Assembly (NCBI RefSeq): GCF_034675905.1
Contig: NZ_JAUCCV010000006.1
Span: 1-33,628, forward strand
Reading direction: 5' to 3'
DNA from: Castellaniella sp034675905
GTDB lineage: Bacteria > Pseudomonadota > Gammaproteobacteria > Burkholderiales > Burkholderiaceae_B
DNA: 33,628 nt
Shown here: positions 1-7,581 of the stretch, one piece after another
How the letters are laid out: every line of letters begins with the position of its first letter
How positions within the stretch are numbered: position 1 is the stretch's first letter
Notes under the pieces: model-generated
Database searches by the model: none
The model's input: the letters and a program-made list of their open reading frames with translations, nothing else
What the model was told of the DNA's origin: nothing
Program-made: the position numbers and the translations under genes

Positions 1-10
1 TTTGGAAAAT

Positions 11-508
11 TTATAGCGAGACCGGCAGTTCGGTGGTCTCTTTGATGGATTGCAAGGCGAAACTGCTGCGGATATCCACGACGGCAGGGTGGCGCATCAG
101 CGTATCCATGGCAAAGCGTGAGAAGGCGGACAGGTCCGGCACCTGTACGCGCAACAGATAGTCCATGTCGCCGGACATGGCATAGCACTGCATGACTTCG
201 GGCCAGCCTTGCACGTCCTTGGCAAAACCGGAGATCGCGCTGTGTTCGGCGCGGTGGGTTTTGTCCAGACGGACGGATATATAGGCCAGCAAGCCCAGGC
301 CCAGCCGTTCCGGGTCGGCCAGCGCAACATAGCGGCGGATATAACCCTGCTCTTCCAGACGCTTGACCCGCCGCAGGCAGGGGCTGGGCGACAGATCGAC
401 CCGCTGGGCGAGTTCTTGGTTGCTGATACGGCCATCCTGCTGCAGATGCGTCAGGATGAGTCGATCGATCTGGTCCAGGTCCTCGGCAGGCGTCATGGGG
501 TTCCACAT
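11..508 (-). CDS. Lrp/AsnC family transcriptional regulator
   Basis: Reads as a typical Lrp/AsnC regulator of about 165 residues: an N-terminal helix-turn-helix (LDQIDRLILTHLQQDGRIS, then NQELAQRVDLSPSPCLRRV) followed by a RAM ligand-binding/oligomerisation domain (VMQCYAMSGDMDYLLRVQV). Family members bind DNA as dimers or octamers and respond to amino acids. The open frame runs upstream to 790, but similarity starts only near an ATG at 508 or a second ATG at 496 (MTPAEDLDQ). Neither has a strong Shine-Dalgarno, so the start is uncertain by four codons. It is divergent from the membrane protein at 617, which makes that gene a candidate target. The target and ligand cannot be read from the sequence. 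Confidence 0.9.
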   Translation of the reverse strand: MWNPMTPAEDLDQIDRLILTHLQQDGRISNQELAQRVDLSPSPCLRRVKRLEEQGYIRRYVALADPERLGLGLLAYISVRLDKTHRAEHSAISGFAKDVQGWPEVMQCYAMSGDMDYLLRVQVPDLSAFSRFAMDTLMRHPAVVDIRSSFALQSIKETTELPVSL

Positions 509-616
509 ATAGATAAAGAATCTCGAAGGCTTCCAGAATAGAGGCAGGACGGCTGCATGGCAATCAGGGACTATTCCCTGTAAAGTCGGCGTCTCGTTCA
601 CCGAGGCCGTCTCACG

Positions 617-1600
617 ATGCTTCACTATCTGAATACCATCCGCCAGCGCAGCACGCGTATGTTCATGACCATCGCCCGCATCATGGTGCCGGTCATGGTC
701 ATTGTCTATATAGCAGACCGTGTAGGCCTGGTGCGGCTGGCGGGCGAAGCCCTGGCGCCCGCCATGGCCCTGCTGGGCCTGCCTCCGCAAGCCGGCATCA
801 TCTGGGTCACCACGGTCATCACCAATATTTACGGCGGCATGGCCTCGATGGCCGCGCTGTCAGACAGCCTGCAGATGAACGTGGCCCAGATCAGCGCCTT
901 GGGCGCCATGATGCTGTTCGCCCACAATGTCCCCACCGAACAATCCGTCGTCCGCCGCGCGGGCGCCAGCGCCCTGGTCACGGGTGGACTGCGGCTGGTG
1001 GTCGGTATTCTGTATGGCGCCGCCGTAACGTGGACATGCCAGGCGCTGGGCTTGCTGCAGGACCCGGTGTCGTTTGCCTGGATGGGCCAGGATGCAAGCC
1101 TGACGCAGGGACCGCCGGATGTCATTACCTGGCTGCTGTCCACGCTGCAATCCTTGCTGCTGGTGCTGGTCGTGATCATCGGCATGGTAATTCTGCTGGA
1201 TTTGCTGGAACGACTGGGCTTCACTCGCCTGGTGACCCGCCTGCTGACCCCGGTGCTGCGCCTGTCCGGTCTGGAAGAACGCGCCGCCCCCCTGACGACC
1301 GTGGGCGTGCTGCTGGGCCTGGCCTATGGCGGCGCCCTGATCATCGACGCCGCGGAGCGCGAGGACTTCAGCCCCCGCACGCGCCTGCTGGCCCTGTCCT
1401 GGCTATCACTATGTCATGCGCTGATCGAAGACACTCTATTGATTCTGGCCCTGGGCGCCAACATCTGGGTGATCCTGGTACTGCGCGGACTGCTGACCCT
1501 GGGCATCCTGGCGATGATCGCCGCCCTGACGCAGCCCCACACCCGCTGGGGCAGGCGTCTGGCCGCCCAGGCGACGCGCACATCCACCCGGACGCGCTGA
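617..1600 (+). CDS. Nucleoside-recognition (Gate) domain membrane protein
   Basis: A 327-residue polytopic membrane protein with about eight hydrophobic segments. Two halves each resemble the nucleoside-recognition/Gate domain (SpmA/YjiH-like), with motifs such as VTTVITNIYGGMAS in the first half and LLGLAYGGALIIDAA in the second. Proteins of this family are presumed transporters or components of transport systems; substrates are mostly unknown. A GAGG sits 10 bases before the ATG. It lies divergent from an Lrp-type regulator, which suggests control by an amino-acid-like signal (inference). Domain call is fairly secure, function is not. Confidence 0.75.
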   Translation: MLHYLNTIRQRSTRMFMTIARIMVPVMVIVYIADRVGLVRLAGEALAPAMALLGLPPQAGIIWVTTVITNIYGGMASMAALSDSLQMNVAQISALGAMMLFAHNVPTEQSVVRRAGASALVTGGLRLVVGILYGAAVTWTCQALGLLQDPVSFAWMGQDASLTQGPPDVITWLLSTLQSLLLVLVVIIGMVILLDLLERLGFTRLVTRLLTPVLRLSGLEERAAPLTTVGVLLGLAYGGALIIDAAEREDFSPRTRLLALSWLSLCHALIEDTLLILALGANIWVILVLRGLLTLGILAMIAALTQPHTRWGRRLAAQATRTSTRTR

Positions 1601-1688
1601 GGCCTCAGCCCAATCGGCGCTTGTTCCCGATCAAGTTTGCCCTAAACCCCGGCCTATGATGTAATCGCATGCTGATCGCTCGAACCCC

Positions 1689-1716
1689 TTGACAAGGACC
1701 GCAAAGCCGGTATGAC
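1689..1716 (+). promoter_or_regulatory. Sigma-70 promoter for cobW-dksA
   Basis: A perfect -35 TTGACA (1689-1694) is followed by a 16-base spacer and a -10 TATGAC (1711-1716). The expected transcript starts about 45 bases before the CobW ATG. No clear Zur palindrome was seen around it. Confidence 0.65.
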
Positions 1717-1766
1717 ATTCCGGCAGACGGCATCACCGGGACAGCGCATCGCATCCGAGGTCATTC

Positions 1767-2879
1767 ATGAACGCTGCCAATCCTGCCCAAACACCTGATT
1801 CCATGATCCCCGTCACCGTGCTGACGGGATTTCTGGGGGCGGGCAAAACCACCCTCTTGCGCCGCATCCTGACGGAATTCCATGGCCAGCGCATCGCCGT
1901 TATCGAAAACGAATTCGGCGAGGAAAACATCGACAACGATCTGCTGGTGCAAGACCGCGACGAGCAGATCGTCGAACTGAGCAACGGCTGCGTCTGCTGC
2001 ACGGTGCGCGGCGACCTGATCCGCACCCTGCACGATCTGGCCGCCCGCCGCAAAGATGGCGGCATCCGGTTTGATCGCGTCATCATCGAAACCACCGGCA
2101 TGGCCAACCCCGGGCCGGTATGCCAGACCTTTTTCATGGATGACGACATCGCCGAGACCTATCGGCTGGACGCCGTCATCACGGTGGTCGATGCCAAACA
2201 CGGCATGGCCGCCCTGGACCGCCAGGAAGAAGCGCAGCGCCAGGTCGGCTTCGCCGACCGCATCCTGATTTCCAAGAAAGACCTGGTCAACGAGGCCGAC
2301 TACGAAGCCCTGCGCAGCCGTCTGGTGCGCATCAATCCCCGCGCTTCGATCACGCCCGTGCATTTTGGCGAAACCGACCTGCATACGCTGCTGGACGTCA
2401 GCGGCTTTGATCTGGACGCGATCCTGAATATCGACCCCGCCTTCCTGGCGGAAGAAGAAGTCCACGATCACCACGGCCACGATCATGATCATGATCACAA
2501 GCACGATCATGACGAAGACGACCATGTCTGCGGCTCGGGCTGCACGCATGACCACCATGACCATCACCACGCCCATCACAGCGACGACATCGGCGCCTTT
2601 GTGTTCCGATCCAAGCGGGCTTTTGATCCAGAGCGCCTGGAAGACTTCCTGGGCGGCATCGTCCAGGTCTATGGCCCCGACCTGCTGCGCTACAAAGGCA
2701 TCCTCTATATCAAGGGCATCAACCGCCGCATGATCTTCCAGGGCGTGCACATGATGATGGGCGCCGAACCCGGCGCCCCCTGGAAAGCCAGTGAAAAACC
2801 GAATACCCGGCTGGTGTTCATCGGCCGTAAACTGCCTCAGGACATCTTTACTCAGGGGCTCGAACAATGCCTGGCCTGA
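1767..2879 (+). CDS. CobW/COG0523 family GTP-binding metallochaperone with His-rich loop
   Basis: 370 residues. The N-terminal G3E GTPase domain has a Walker A GFLGAGKT at residues 21-28, the metal-binding CxCC motif (GCVCC), a glutamate-rich ENEFGE stretch and an SKKD base-recognition motif. A strongly His/Asp-rich linker lies at about residues 231-273 and contains an extra CGSGC. The C-terminal CobW domain follows. Family members such as YjiA and ZNG1/ZigA use GTP to move Zn (or Co/Ni) to client proteins. GAGG six bases upstream supports the ATG at 1767. dksA follows 78 bases later, so the two may be co-transcribed; the DksA here lacks most zinc ligands, which fits a zinc-homeostasis context. 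The actual metal is inferred. Confidence 0.93.
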   Translation: MNAANPAQTPDSMIPVTVLTGFLGAGKTTLLRRILTEFHGQRIAVIENEFGEENIDNDLLVQDRDEQIVELSNGCVCCTVRGDLIRTLHDLAARRKDGGIRFDRVIIETTGMANPGPVCQTFFMDDDIAETYRLDAVITVVDAKHGMAALDRQEEAQRQVGFADRILISKKDLVNEADYEALRSRLVRINPRASITPVHFGETDLHTLLDVSGFDLDAILNIDPAFLAEEEVHDHHGHDHDHDHKHDHDEDDHVCGSGCTHDHHDHHHAHHSDDIGAFVFRSKRAFDPERLEDFLGGIVQVYGPDLLRYKGILYIKGINRRMIFQGVHMMMGAEPGAPWKASEKPNTRLVFIGRKLPQDIFTQGLEQCLA

Positions 2880-2957
2880 CCGCCCACCCCACGCTGCCCC
2901 GCTGTACTTTCGGGATGCGGACGACAGGCCCCGGCTCATAATAAGGAAGGACACAAC

Positions 2958-3398
2958 ATGGCTAGCAAATCCAGCGCCAAATCCGCGCCCAAGACCATGA
3001 CAGAAAAAGAACTGTTGGCGATGCCCGAACAGGACTACATGAATGCCGCCCAGCTTGCCTTCTTCCGAGATCGCCTGCACCAGCTCGAACATGAAATCCT
3101 GACCAATGCGGGCGCCACCACTGAAAACCTGCGTGAAACCCAATATGTCCCCGACCCGGCCGACCGCGCCACCATCGAGGAAGAACACGCACTGGAACTG
3201 CGTACCCGGGACCGCGAACGGAAACTGCTGAAAAAGGTCCAGCAATCCATCTCCCGCATCGATGCCGGGGAATACGGCTGGTGTGAAGAAACCGGCGAAC
3301 CCATCGGCATCGCCCGCCTGCTGGCGCGGCCCACGGCCACGCTCTCGCTGGAAGCTCAAGAACGCCGCGAAATGCGGCAAAAGCTCTACGGCGACTGA
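2958..3398 (+). CDS. dksA: DksA, RNA polymerase-binding transcription factor (single-cysteine form)
   Basis: 146 residues with the DksA coiled-coil hairpin. The tip motif DPADRA is at residues 66-71, matching the D-x-x-D-x-A that acts in the RNA polymerase secondary channel with ppGpp. A conserved arginine/leucine-rich helix (RDRERKLLKK) follows. The C-terminal zinc-finger region keeps C109, but the other three ligand positions are T112, S130 and A133 (E. coli C114, C117, C135, C138). It is therefore a C-T-S-A form not expected to hold structural zinc, as known for several zinc-independent DksA proteins. AAGGA precedes the ATG by about 10 bases. A terminator follows at 3428. Confidence 0.95.
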   Translation: MASKSSAKSAPKTMTEKELLAMPEQDYMNAAQLAFFRDRLHQLEHEILTNAGATTENLRETQYVPDPADRATIEEEHALELRTRDRERKLLKKVQQSISRIDAGEYGWCEETGEPIGIARLLARPTATLSLEAQERREMRQKLYGD

Positions 3399-3427
3399 GC
3401 ATTCCAGACGCACCGGACGCTTGACGG

Positions 3428-3462
3428 ACAGCTCTTGCCCCCTGAGGGGCAGGAGCTGTTTT
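3428..3462 (+). terminator. Rho-independent terminator of cobW-dksA
   Basis: A 14-bp stem (3428-3441 with 3446-3459, one G-T wobble) around a four-base loop ends in a short T run (3459-3462). It begins 30 bases after the dksA stop and separates dksA from the hslVU promoter. Confidence 0.8.
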
Positions 3463-3498
3463 CATATCCCCTGCCGGATCGGAACATCCCCGGCATCC

Positions 3499-3527
3499 CT
3501 TGAACTTCAGCGCCGCCATCCCCATCT
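3499..3527 (+). promoter_or_regulatory. Sigma-32 heat-shock promoter of hslVU
   Basis: CTTGAAC at 3499-3505, 14 bases, then CCCCATCT at 3520-3527. This is almost the E. coli sigma-32 consensus (CTTGAAA, N13-15, CCCCATnT). It lies 26 bases before the hslV ATG and directly after the dksA terminator, so hslVU is likely an independent heat-shock operon. Confidence 0.85.
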
Positions 3528-3553
3528 GCTAGGTCTTGGACCAAGAGAACGCC

Positions 3554-4087
3554 ATGGAACAATTTCACGCCACCACCATCGTCTGCGTCCGGCGCGGCAA
3601 CGACGTCGCCTTGGGCGGCGACGGCCAGGTCACCCTGGGCAACATCGTCATCAAGGGTACGGCCCGCAAGATCCGCCGCCTGTACCACGACAAAGTCCTG
3701 GCCGGTTTTGCCGGCGCCACGGCAGACGCTTTCACGCTGCAGGAACGCTTCGAGGCCAAGCTGGAAAAACACCAGGGCCACCTGATGCGCGCAGCCGTCG
3801 AACTGACCCGCGACTGGCGCACCGACCGCGTGCTGCGCCGCCTGGAAGCCATGCTGATCGTAGCTGACCAAGAGCACACCCTGATTCTGACCGGCAACGG
3901 CGACGTCCTGGAACCCGAACACGGCATTGCCGCCATCGGATCGGGGGGCGCCTACGCCCAGTCAGCCGCCCGCGCACTGCTGGATGCCACCGACATGACG
4001 CCCGCCGAGGTCGTCAAGAAATCCCTGGAAATCGCCGGGGACCTGTGCATCTATACGAATCAGAACCACATCGTCGAAACGCTATAA
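3554..4087 (+). CDS. hslV: HslV, peptidase subunit of the HslUV (ClpYQ) protease
   Basis: 177 residues, a Thr-type proteasome-like peptidase forming double hexamers capped by HslU. The start used here gives MEQFHATTIVCVRRG; removal of the short leader would expose catalytic Thr7, as in other betaproteobacterial HslV. Conserved blocks include ALGGDGQVTLGN, GFAGATADAFTL and GSGGAYAQSAA. The frame extends six codons upstream to 3536, but ATG 3554 fits family length and has AGAG a few bases upstream. hslU starts 8 bases after its stop. Confidence 0.97.
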   Translation: MEQFHATTIVCVRRGNDVALGGDGQVTLGNIVIKGTARKIRRLYHDKVLAGFAGATADAFTLQERFEAKLEKHQGHLMRAAVELTRDWRTDRVLRRLEAMLIVADQEHTLILTGNGDVLEPEHGIAAIGSGGAYAQSAARALLDATDMTPAEVVKKSLEIAGDLCIYTNQNHIVETL

Positions 4088-4095
4088 GGCCCGCC

Positions 4096-5427
4096 ATGTC
4101 CGCCACTCCCATGACCCCCAAAGAAATCGTTTCGGAACTGGACAAGAATATCGTCGGCCAGGACAAGGCCAAACGGTCGGTCGCCGTGGCGCTGCGCAAC
4201 CGCTGGCGCCGCCTGCAGGTGCCCGAGCCCCTGCGCCGCGAGATCGTGCCCAAGAACATCCTGATGATCGGCCCTACTGGCGTCGGCAAGACCGAAATCG
4301 CTCGCCGTCTGGCCCGCCTGGCCAATGCCCCCTTCATCAAGATCGAAGCCACCAAATTCACGGAAGTCGGCTACGTCGGCCGCGACGTGGACACCATCGT
4401 GCGCGATCTGGTGGACGTCGCCATCAAGCAGATACGCGAAACGGAAACACGCCGCGTACGCACCCAGGCCGAAGACGCCGCCGAAGACCGCATCCTGGAT
4501 GCCTTGCTGCCGCCTTCACGCAATGCCCACGGCGAACCCGAGCGCGAGGAAAACAACACCCGCCAGGTATTCCGCAAACGCCTGCGCGAAGGCAAGCTCG
4601 ACGACACGATGATCGACATCGAAGTCGCCCAGTCGCCCGCCCACATGGAAATCATGGCGCCGCCGGGCATGGAGGAAATGACCGAGCAGCTGCGCGGCAT
4701 GTTCGCCGGCCTGTCGCAGGGCAAGACCAAGGCGCGCAAGCTGTCGGTCAAGGAAGCCTTTCGCCTGCTGACCGAAGAAGAAGCCGCCCGCCGTATCAAC
4801 GAGGAAGATCTGCGCACCCAGGCAATCGCACTGGCGCAAGAGCACGGCATCGTCTTTCTGGATGAAATCGACAAGATCGCCACCCGCCAGGAAGCCGGCG
4901 GGGCGGACGTCTCGCGCCAGGGTGTGCAGCGCGATCTGCTGCCACTGGTCGAAGGCACCACCGTCAATACCAAATACGGCATGGTGCATACCGATCACAT
5001 CCTGTTCATCGCCTCGGGCGCCTTTCACCTGTCCCGGCCATCTGACCTGATCCCCGAGTTGCAGGGGCGCTTTCCGATCCGGGTGGAACTGGATTCCCTG
5101 AGCGCCGAGGATTTCGTGCGCATCCTGAGCGCCACCGACGCCTCGCTGACCAAACAGTACAGCGCCTTGATGGCCACGGAAGACGTCACCCTGGAATTCA
5201 CCGAAGCCGGCATCCAGCGCCTGGCCGAGCTGGCCTTCGAGGTCAACGAGCGCACGGAAAACATCGGCGCACGGCGTCTGTATACCGTCATGGAAAAATT
5301 GCTGGAAGACCTGTCATTCGAGGCGGCCAGCCCTGGGGCGCAATCCGTGGTGATCGATGCGGACTACGTGAATGACAAACTGTCGGAAACCGCCAGCAGC
5401 CAGGACCTGGCGCGCTACGTGCTGTAA
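4096..5427 (+). CDS. hslU: HslU, ATPase subunit of the HslUV protease
   Basis: 443 residues, the same length as E. coli HslU. An AAA+ unfoldase: Walker A GPTGVGKT at 59-66, pore-loop GYVGR at 92-96, an intermediate (I) domain of roughly residues 110-240, Walker B IVFLDEID near 253, and a C-terminal domain with the ARRLYTVMEKLLEDLSF block containing sensor-2. The hexamer unfolds substrates and feeds HslV. ATG 4096 is preferred over the upstream in-frame codon at 4045 because it follows the hslV stop with AAGG spacing and matches family N-termini (MTPKEIVSELDKNIVGQD). A strong terminator follows. Confidence 0.98.
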   Translation: MSATPMTPKEIVSELDKNIVGQDKAKRSVAVALRNRWRRLQVPEPLRREIVPKNILMIGPTGVGKTEIARRLARLANAPFIKIEATKFTEVGYVGRDVDTIVRDLVDVAIKQIRETETRRVRTQAEDAAEDRILDALLPPSRNAHGEPEREENNTRQVFRKRLREGKLDDTMIDIEVAQSPAHMEIMAPPGMEEMTEQLRGMFAGLSQGKTKARKLSVKEAFRLLTEEEAARRINEEDLRTQAIALAQEHGIVFLDEIDKIATRQEAGGADVSRQGVQRDLLPLVEGTTVNTKYGMVHTDHILFIASGAFHLSRPSDLIPELQGRFPIRVELDSLSAEDFVRILSATDASLTKQYSALMATEDVTLEFTEAGIQRLAELAFEVNERTENIGARRLYTVMEKLLEDLSFEAASPGAQSVVIDADYVNDKLSETASSQDLARYVL

Positions 5428-5466
5428 ATTCCCCCATGCCTGCCGCCCCGCGCGGCGCACCGGCAT

Positions 5467-5503
5467 CCCCGCCCGGAATTGCATCCCGGCGGGGGTTTTT
5501 TTT
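5467..5503 (+). terminator. Rho-independent terminator of hslVU
   Basis: GC-rich stem ccccgcc (5467-5473) with ggcgggg (5488-5494), inner GG/CC pairs, followed by eight T (5496-5503). Its T run overlaps the stop region of the convergent CusF-like gene. Confidence 0.88.
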
Positions 5504-5846
5504 ATTGTTTCTGCAAGGCGGTGATCTGATACTGTCCGCTGGCGCGCTGCGCGGTAAAGTCCACGGAATCCCCGACGGCGATCCCCGACAGCAGGGCCGG
5601 ATCAGCGTGGTAGACCAGTGTCATGGCGGGCAGGTCCAGTTTGCTGATCGCGCCATGCCGGATGGCGATCTTGCCGGCGACGGCATCGACGCGCACGACC
5701 TGGCCGCTGGCCTGGGCCTGCACCGGCTGAGTCTGCGCCACCGCCAGCACAGGCAGCGCCAGGGCCACAGCAACCGCAGCGGGGGCAATGATGCCATGGC
5801 CCGCCAAGGGCGCAGCAGCCAGGATGTTCAAAGCACGAAAACGCAT
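5502..5846 (-). CDS. CusF-like periplasmic copper-binding protein (incomplete ligand set)
   Basis: 114 residues: a long hydrophobic Ala-rich N-terminus ending in AVA-QTQ (signal peptide), then one small beta-barrel domain of about 65 residues resembling CusF/Cu-binding OB-fold proteins (GQVVRVDAVAGKIAIRHG, then KLDLPAMTL). Compared with E. coli CusF (H36, W44, M47, M49), H64 and M75 are present, while the Trp position is L72 and the second Met is L77. A weaker or altered Cu(I) site is inferred. It stands alone, with no cusCBA genes beside it. GGAG lies nine bases before the ATG. Confidence 0.75.
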   Translation of the reverse strand: MRFRALNILAAAPLAGHGIIAPAAVAVALALPVLAVAQTQPVQAQASGQVVRVDAVAGKIAIRHGAISKLDLPAMTLVYHADPALLSGIAVGDSVDFTAQRASGQYQITALQKQ

Positions 5847-5896
5847 GGGCTACACTCCGTCTGTTCATTCAAGCATAACGCGAAACAGAGTTCATT

Positions 5897-6403
5897 TTGC
5901 CCATTCCTGTTCCCGGCTACACCCTGCGGCCCGCCACCGAATCCGACATCCCCGCCATCCATGCCCTGATGGTTGAAATGGCCATCTTTGAAAAACTGAC
6001 GGATATTTTCAAAGCCACCCACGACAGCTTGCGCAGCAGCTTTTTCGGTGCTGAACCCGCCGCCCGCTGCCTGGTCATCACGACCGACACGGCCCCGGAC
6101 ACCGCCATCGCCTACATCATGTGGTTCCACAACTATTCCAGTTTTCTGGACCGGCGCGGCCTGTATCTGGAAGACGTCTATATTTCCCCCGCCCACCGCG
6201 GGCAGGGCTTGGGCGGCTGGGTGTTGAAACATCTGGCGGCCATGGCGGTCGAGATGGGCTGCGGCCGATTCGAATGGGTCGTGCTGGACTGGAACCAGAA
6301 CGCCATCGATTTCTACAAGCACCACGGCGGCGAAATCCTGGACGACTGGCGGGTCGTGCGCGTGACAGGCGACGCCCTGCTGCGCCTGGCCGCGCAGGAT
6401 TGA
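5897..6403 (+). CDS. GNAT-family N-acetyltransferase (diamine acetyltransferase-like)
   Basis: 168 residues, a complete single GNAT domain. The acetyl-CoA loop is VYISPAHRGQGLGGWVLKHL (motif A, R/Q-x-x-G-x-G/A), followed by the WVVLDWNQNAIDFYKHHGG block typical of spermidine/spermine or thialysine acetyltransferase-like proteins. The start appears to be TTG at 5897: GAG lies six bases upstream, and the next Met is inside the domain at residue 25. The substrate is unknown; polyamines or small amines are the best guess from the family. Confidence 0.85.
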   Translation: MPIPVPGYTLRPATESDIPAIHALMVEMAIFEKLTDIFKATHDSLRSSFFGAEPAARCLVITTDTAPDTAIAYIMWFHNYSSFLDRRGLYLEDVYISPAHRGQGLGGWVLKHLAAMAVEMGCGRFEWVVLDWNQNAIDFYKHHGGEILDDWRVVRVTGDALLRLAAQD

Positions 6404-6445
6404 CCCCGACCGCCCCCCTTTTCAGCGCCCTGTTCAGGAGTTTTC

Positions 6446-6997
6446 ATGTCGATCCGCGTCTCTATCGTATCCACCCGCACCGGTGATGACGGCACCACTG
6501 GCCTGGGCGACAAGACCCGCGTGCCCAAGGATGCCCCGCGCATCACCGCGCTGGGTGATGTGGACGAACTGAACAGCGCCATCGGGCTGTGGCGCACCAC
6601 CGCGCTGCCGCCTGCCGTCGATACGCTGCTCAACCGTATCCAGCATGACCTGTTCGATCTGGGCGGCGAGCTGTGCATCCCCGGCTGGACGGCGCTGAAG
6701 GAAGAACACGTGCTGCGCCTGGATGAAGCCCTGGCGCATTACAACGCCGAACTGGGTCCGCTGCAGGAATTCATCCTGCCGGGCGGCTGCCCGGCTGCCG
6801 CCCATGCCCACCTGGCCCGGACCATCGCCCGCCGCGCAGAACGGGCAGTGGTGACGCTATCGCGCCAGGAAACCGTGAATCCGCCGGTGTTGCATTATCT
6901 GAACCGCCTGTCGGACCTGTGCTTTGTGCTGGCCCGCTACCTGAACCGGGCGGCAGGCGCCACCGACGTCCTGTGGGAACGAGACGATCAGCGTTGA
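6446..6997 (+). CDS. Cob(I)alamin adenosyltransferase, PduO/MMAB type
   Basis: 183 residues, an ATP:corrinoid adenosyltransferase of the PduO five-helix-bundle family. N-terminal TRTGDDGTTGLGDKTRVPK is the ATP-binding signature; RITALGDVDELNSAIG and RTIARRAERAVV supply further conserved residues, and the FVLARYLNR helix is near the C-terminus. It makes adenosylcobalamin from cob(I)alamin and ATP. AGGAG lies five bases before the ATG. Its stop overlaps the tail of the convergent CMD gene by 10 bases. No other cobalamin gene is nearby, so it probably serves salvage or a B12-dependent enzyme elsewhere (inference). Confidence 0.95.
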   Translation: MSIRVSIVSTRTGDDGTTGLGDKTRVPKDAPRITALGDVDELNSAIGLWRTTALPPAVDTLLNRIQHDLFDLGGELCIPGWTALKEEHVLRLDEALAHYNAELGPLQEFILPGGCPAAAHAHLARTIARRAERAVVTLSRQETVNPPVLHYLNRLSDLCFVLARYLNRAAGATDVLWERDDQR

Positions 6998-7515
6998 TCG
7001 TCGGAATGCACCTGCAGCGCTTCCAGAAACCGCGACACCATGTTGTAGGCGGCGATCGTTGCGGTCAGTTCCACCAGTTCCGAGTCTGAAAAACATGCCC
7101 GGACCGCATTGAACACGGCGTCGGGCACCTGGACCGAACGCGTCATGGCATCCGTATAGGCCAGCACGGCGGTTTCACGGGCATCAAACAGCCCTGCCGG
7201 CCATTCGGCCAGCGCCAAGACATCCAGCTGATCCTGCCGCAAGCCTTCGCGCAACGCAATCGGCGCATGCTGGTCTGCTTCATAGGGGGCGCGATTCAGA
7301 TGGGCGATCCGCATGATCACCAGTTCGCGCAATGCGCCGTTCAAGCCGGATTTCTGGCGAATCGCCGTCAGATACGTCAGCCAGCCTTCGGCCACCGCAG
7401 GGCTGTGCAACAGCATCTGATACAGGTGCAGTACGCTGCCGCGTTCCGCCACGATGCGCTCCGCCAGTCCGGCGGCAGCGCCTTGAGTCAAATCGGCATA
7501 AGACAATCTGGCCAT
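6988..7515 (-). CDS. Carboxymuconolactone decarboxylase (CMD) family protein
   Basis: About 175 residues from the ATG at 7515 (MARLSYADL); an upstream ATG at 7527 adds four codons. The central helix pair (LRELVIMRIAHLNRAPYEADQH) matches the CMD/AhpD family, but the AhpD redox CxxC is absent (N-R-A-P at that place), so a peroxidase-reductase role is unlikely. Members without cysteines include gamma-carboxymuconolactone decarboxylase and many proteins of unknown activity. It lies downstream of the class-III aminotransferase in the same direction (66-base gap) and may share its transcript. Confidence 0.8.
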   Translation of the reverse strand: MARLSYADLTQGAAAGLAERIVAERGSVLHLYQMLLHSPAVAEGWLTYLTAIRQKSGLNGALRELVIMRIAHLNRAPYEADQHAPIALREGLRQDQLDVLALAEWPAGLFDARETAVLAYTDAMTRSVQVPDAVFNAVRACFSDSELVELTATIAAYNMVSRFLEALQVHSDDQR

Positions 7516-7581
7516 GCGGGCCTCCATTGAAAAGCCGGGCGCCACGCCCGGCAAGCATGCATTATCGAGGCTGCGCCGCCT

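Noticed and set aside
2479..2510. Tandem GATCAT-like repeats as a regulatory or CRISPR-like array
   Set aside because: They encode the His/Asp loop of the CobW protein in frame; codon repetition explains the pattern.
3065..3400. DksA as a broken gene because zinc cysteines are missing
   Set aside because: The frame, length, coiled-coil tip and the rest of the C-terminal helix are conserved, and single-cysteine DksA proteins are known, so it is treated as functional.
1761..3413. A 550-codon open frame on the minus strand opposite cobW and dksA
   Set aside because: It is the antisense of two clearly conserved genes; its composition (Asp/Val/Met-rich repeats) is the complement of the His-rich loop. 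High GC makes such long shadow frames common.
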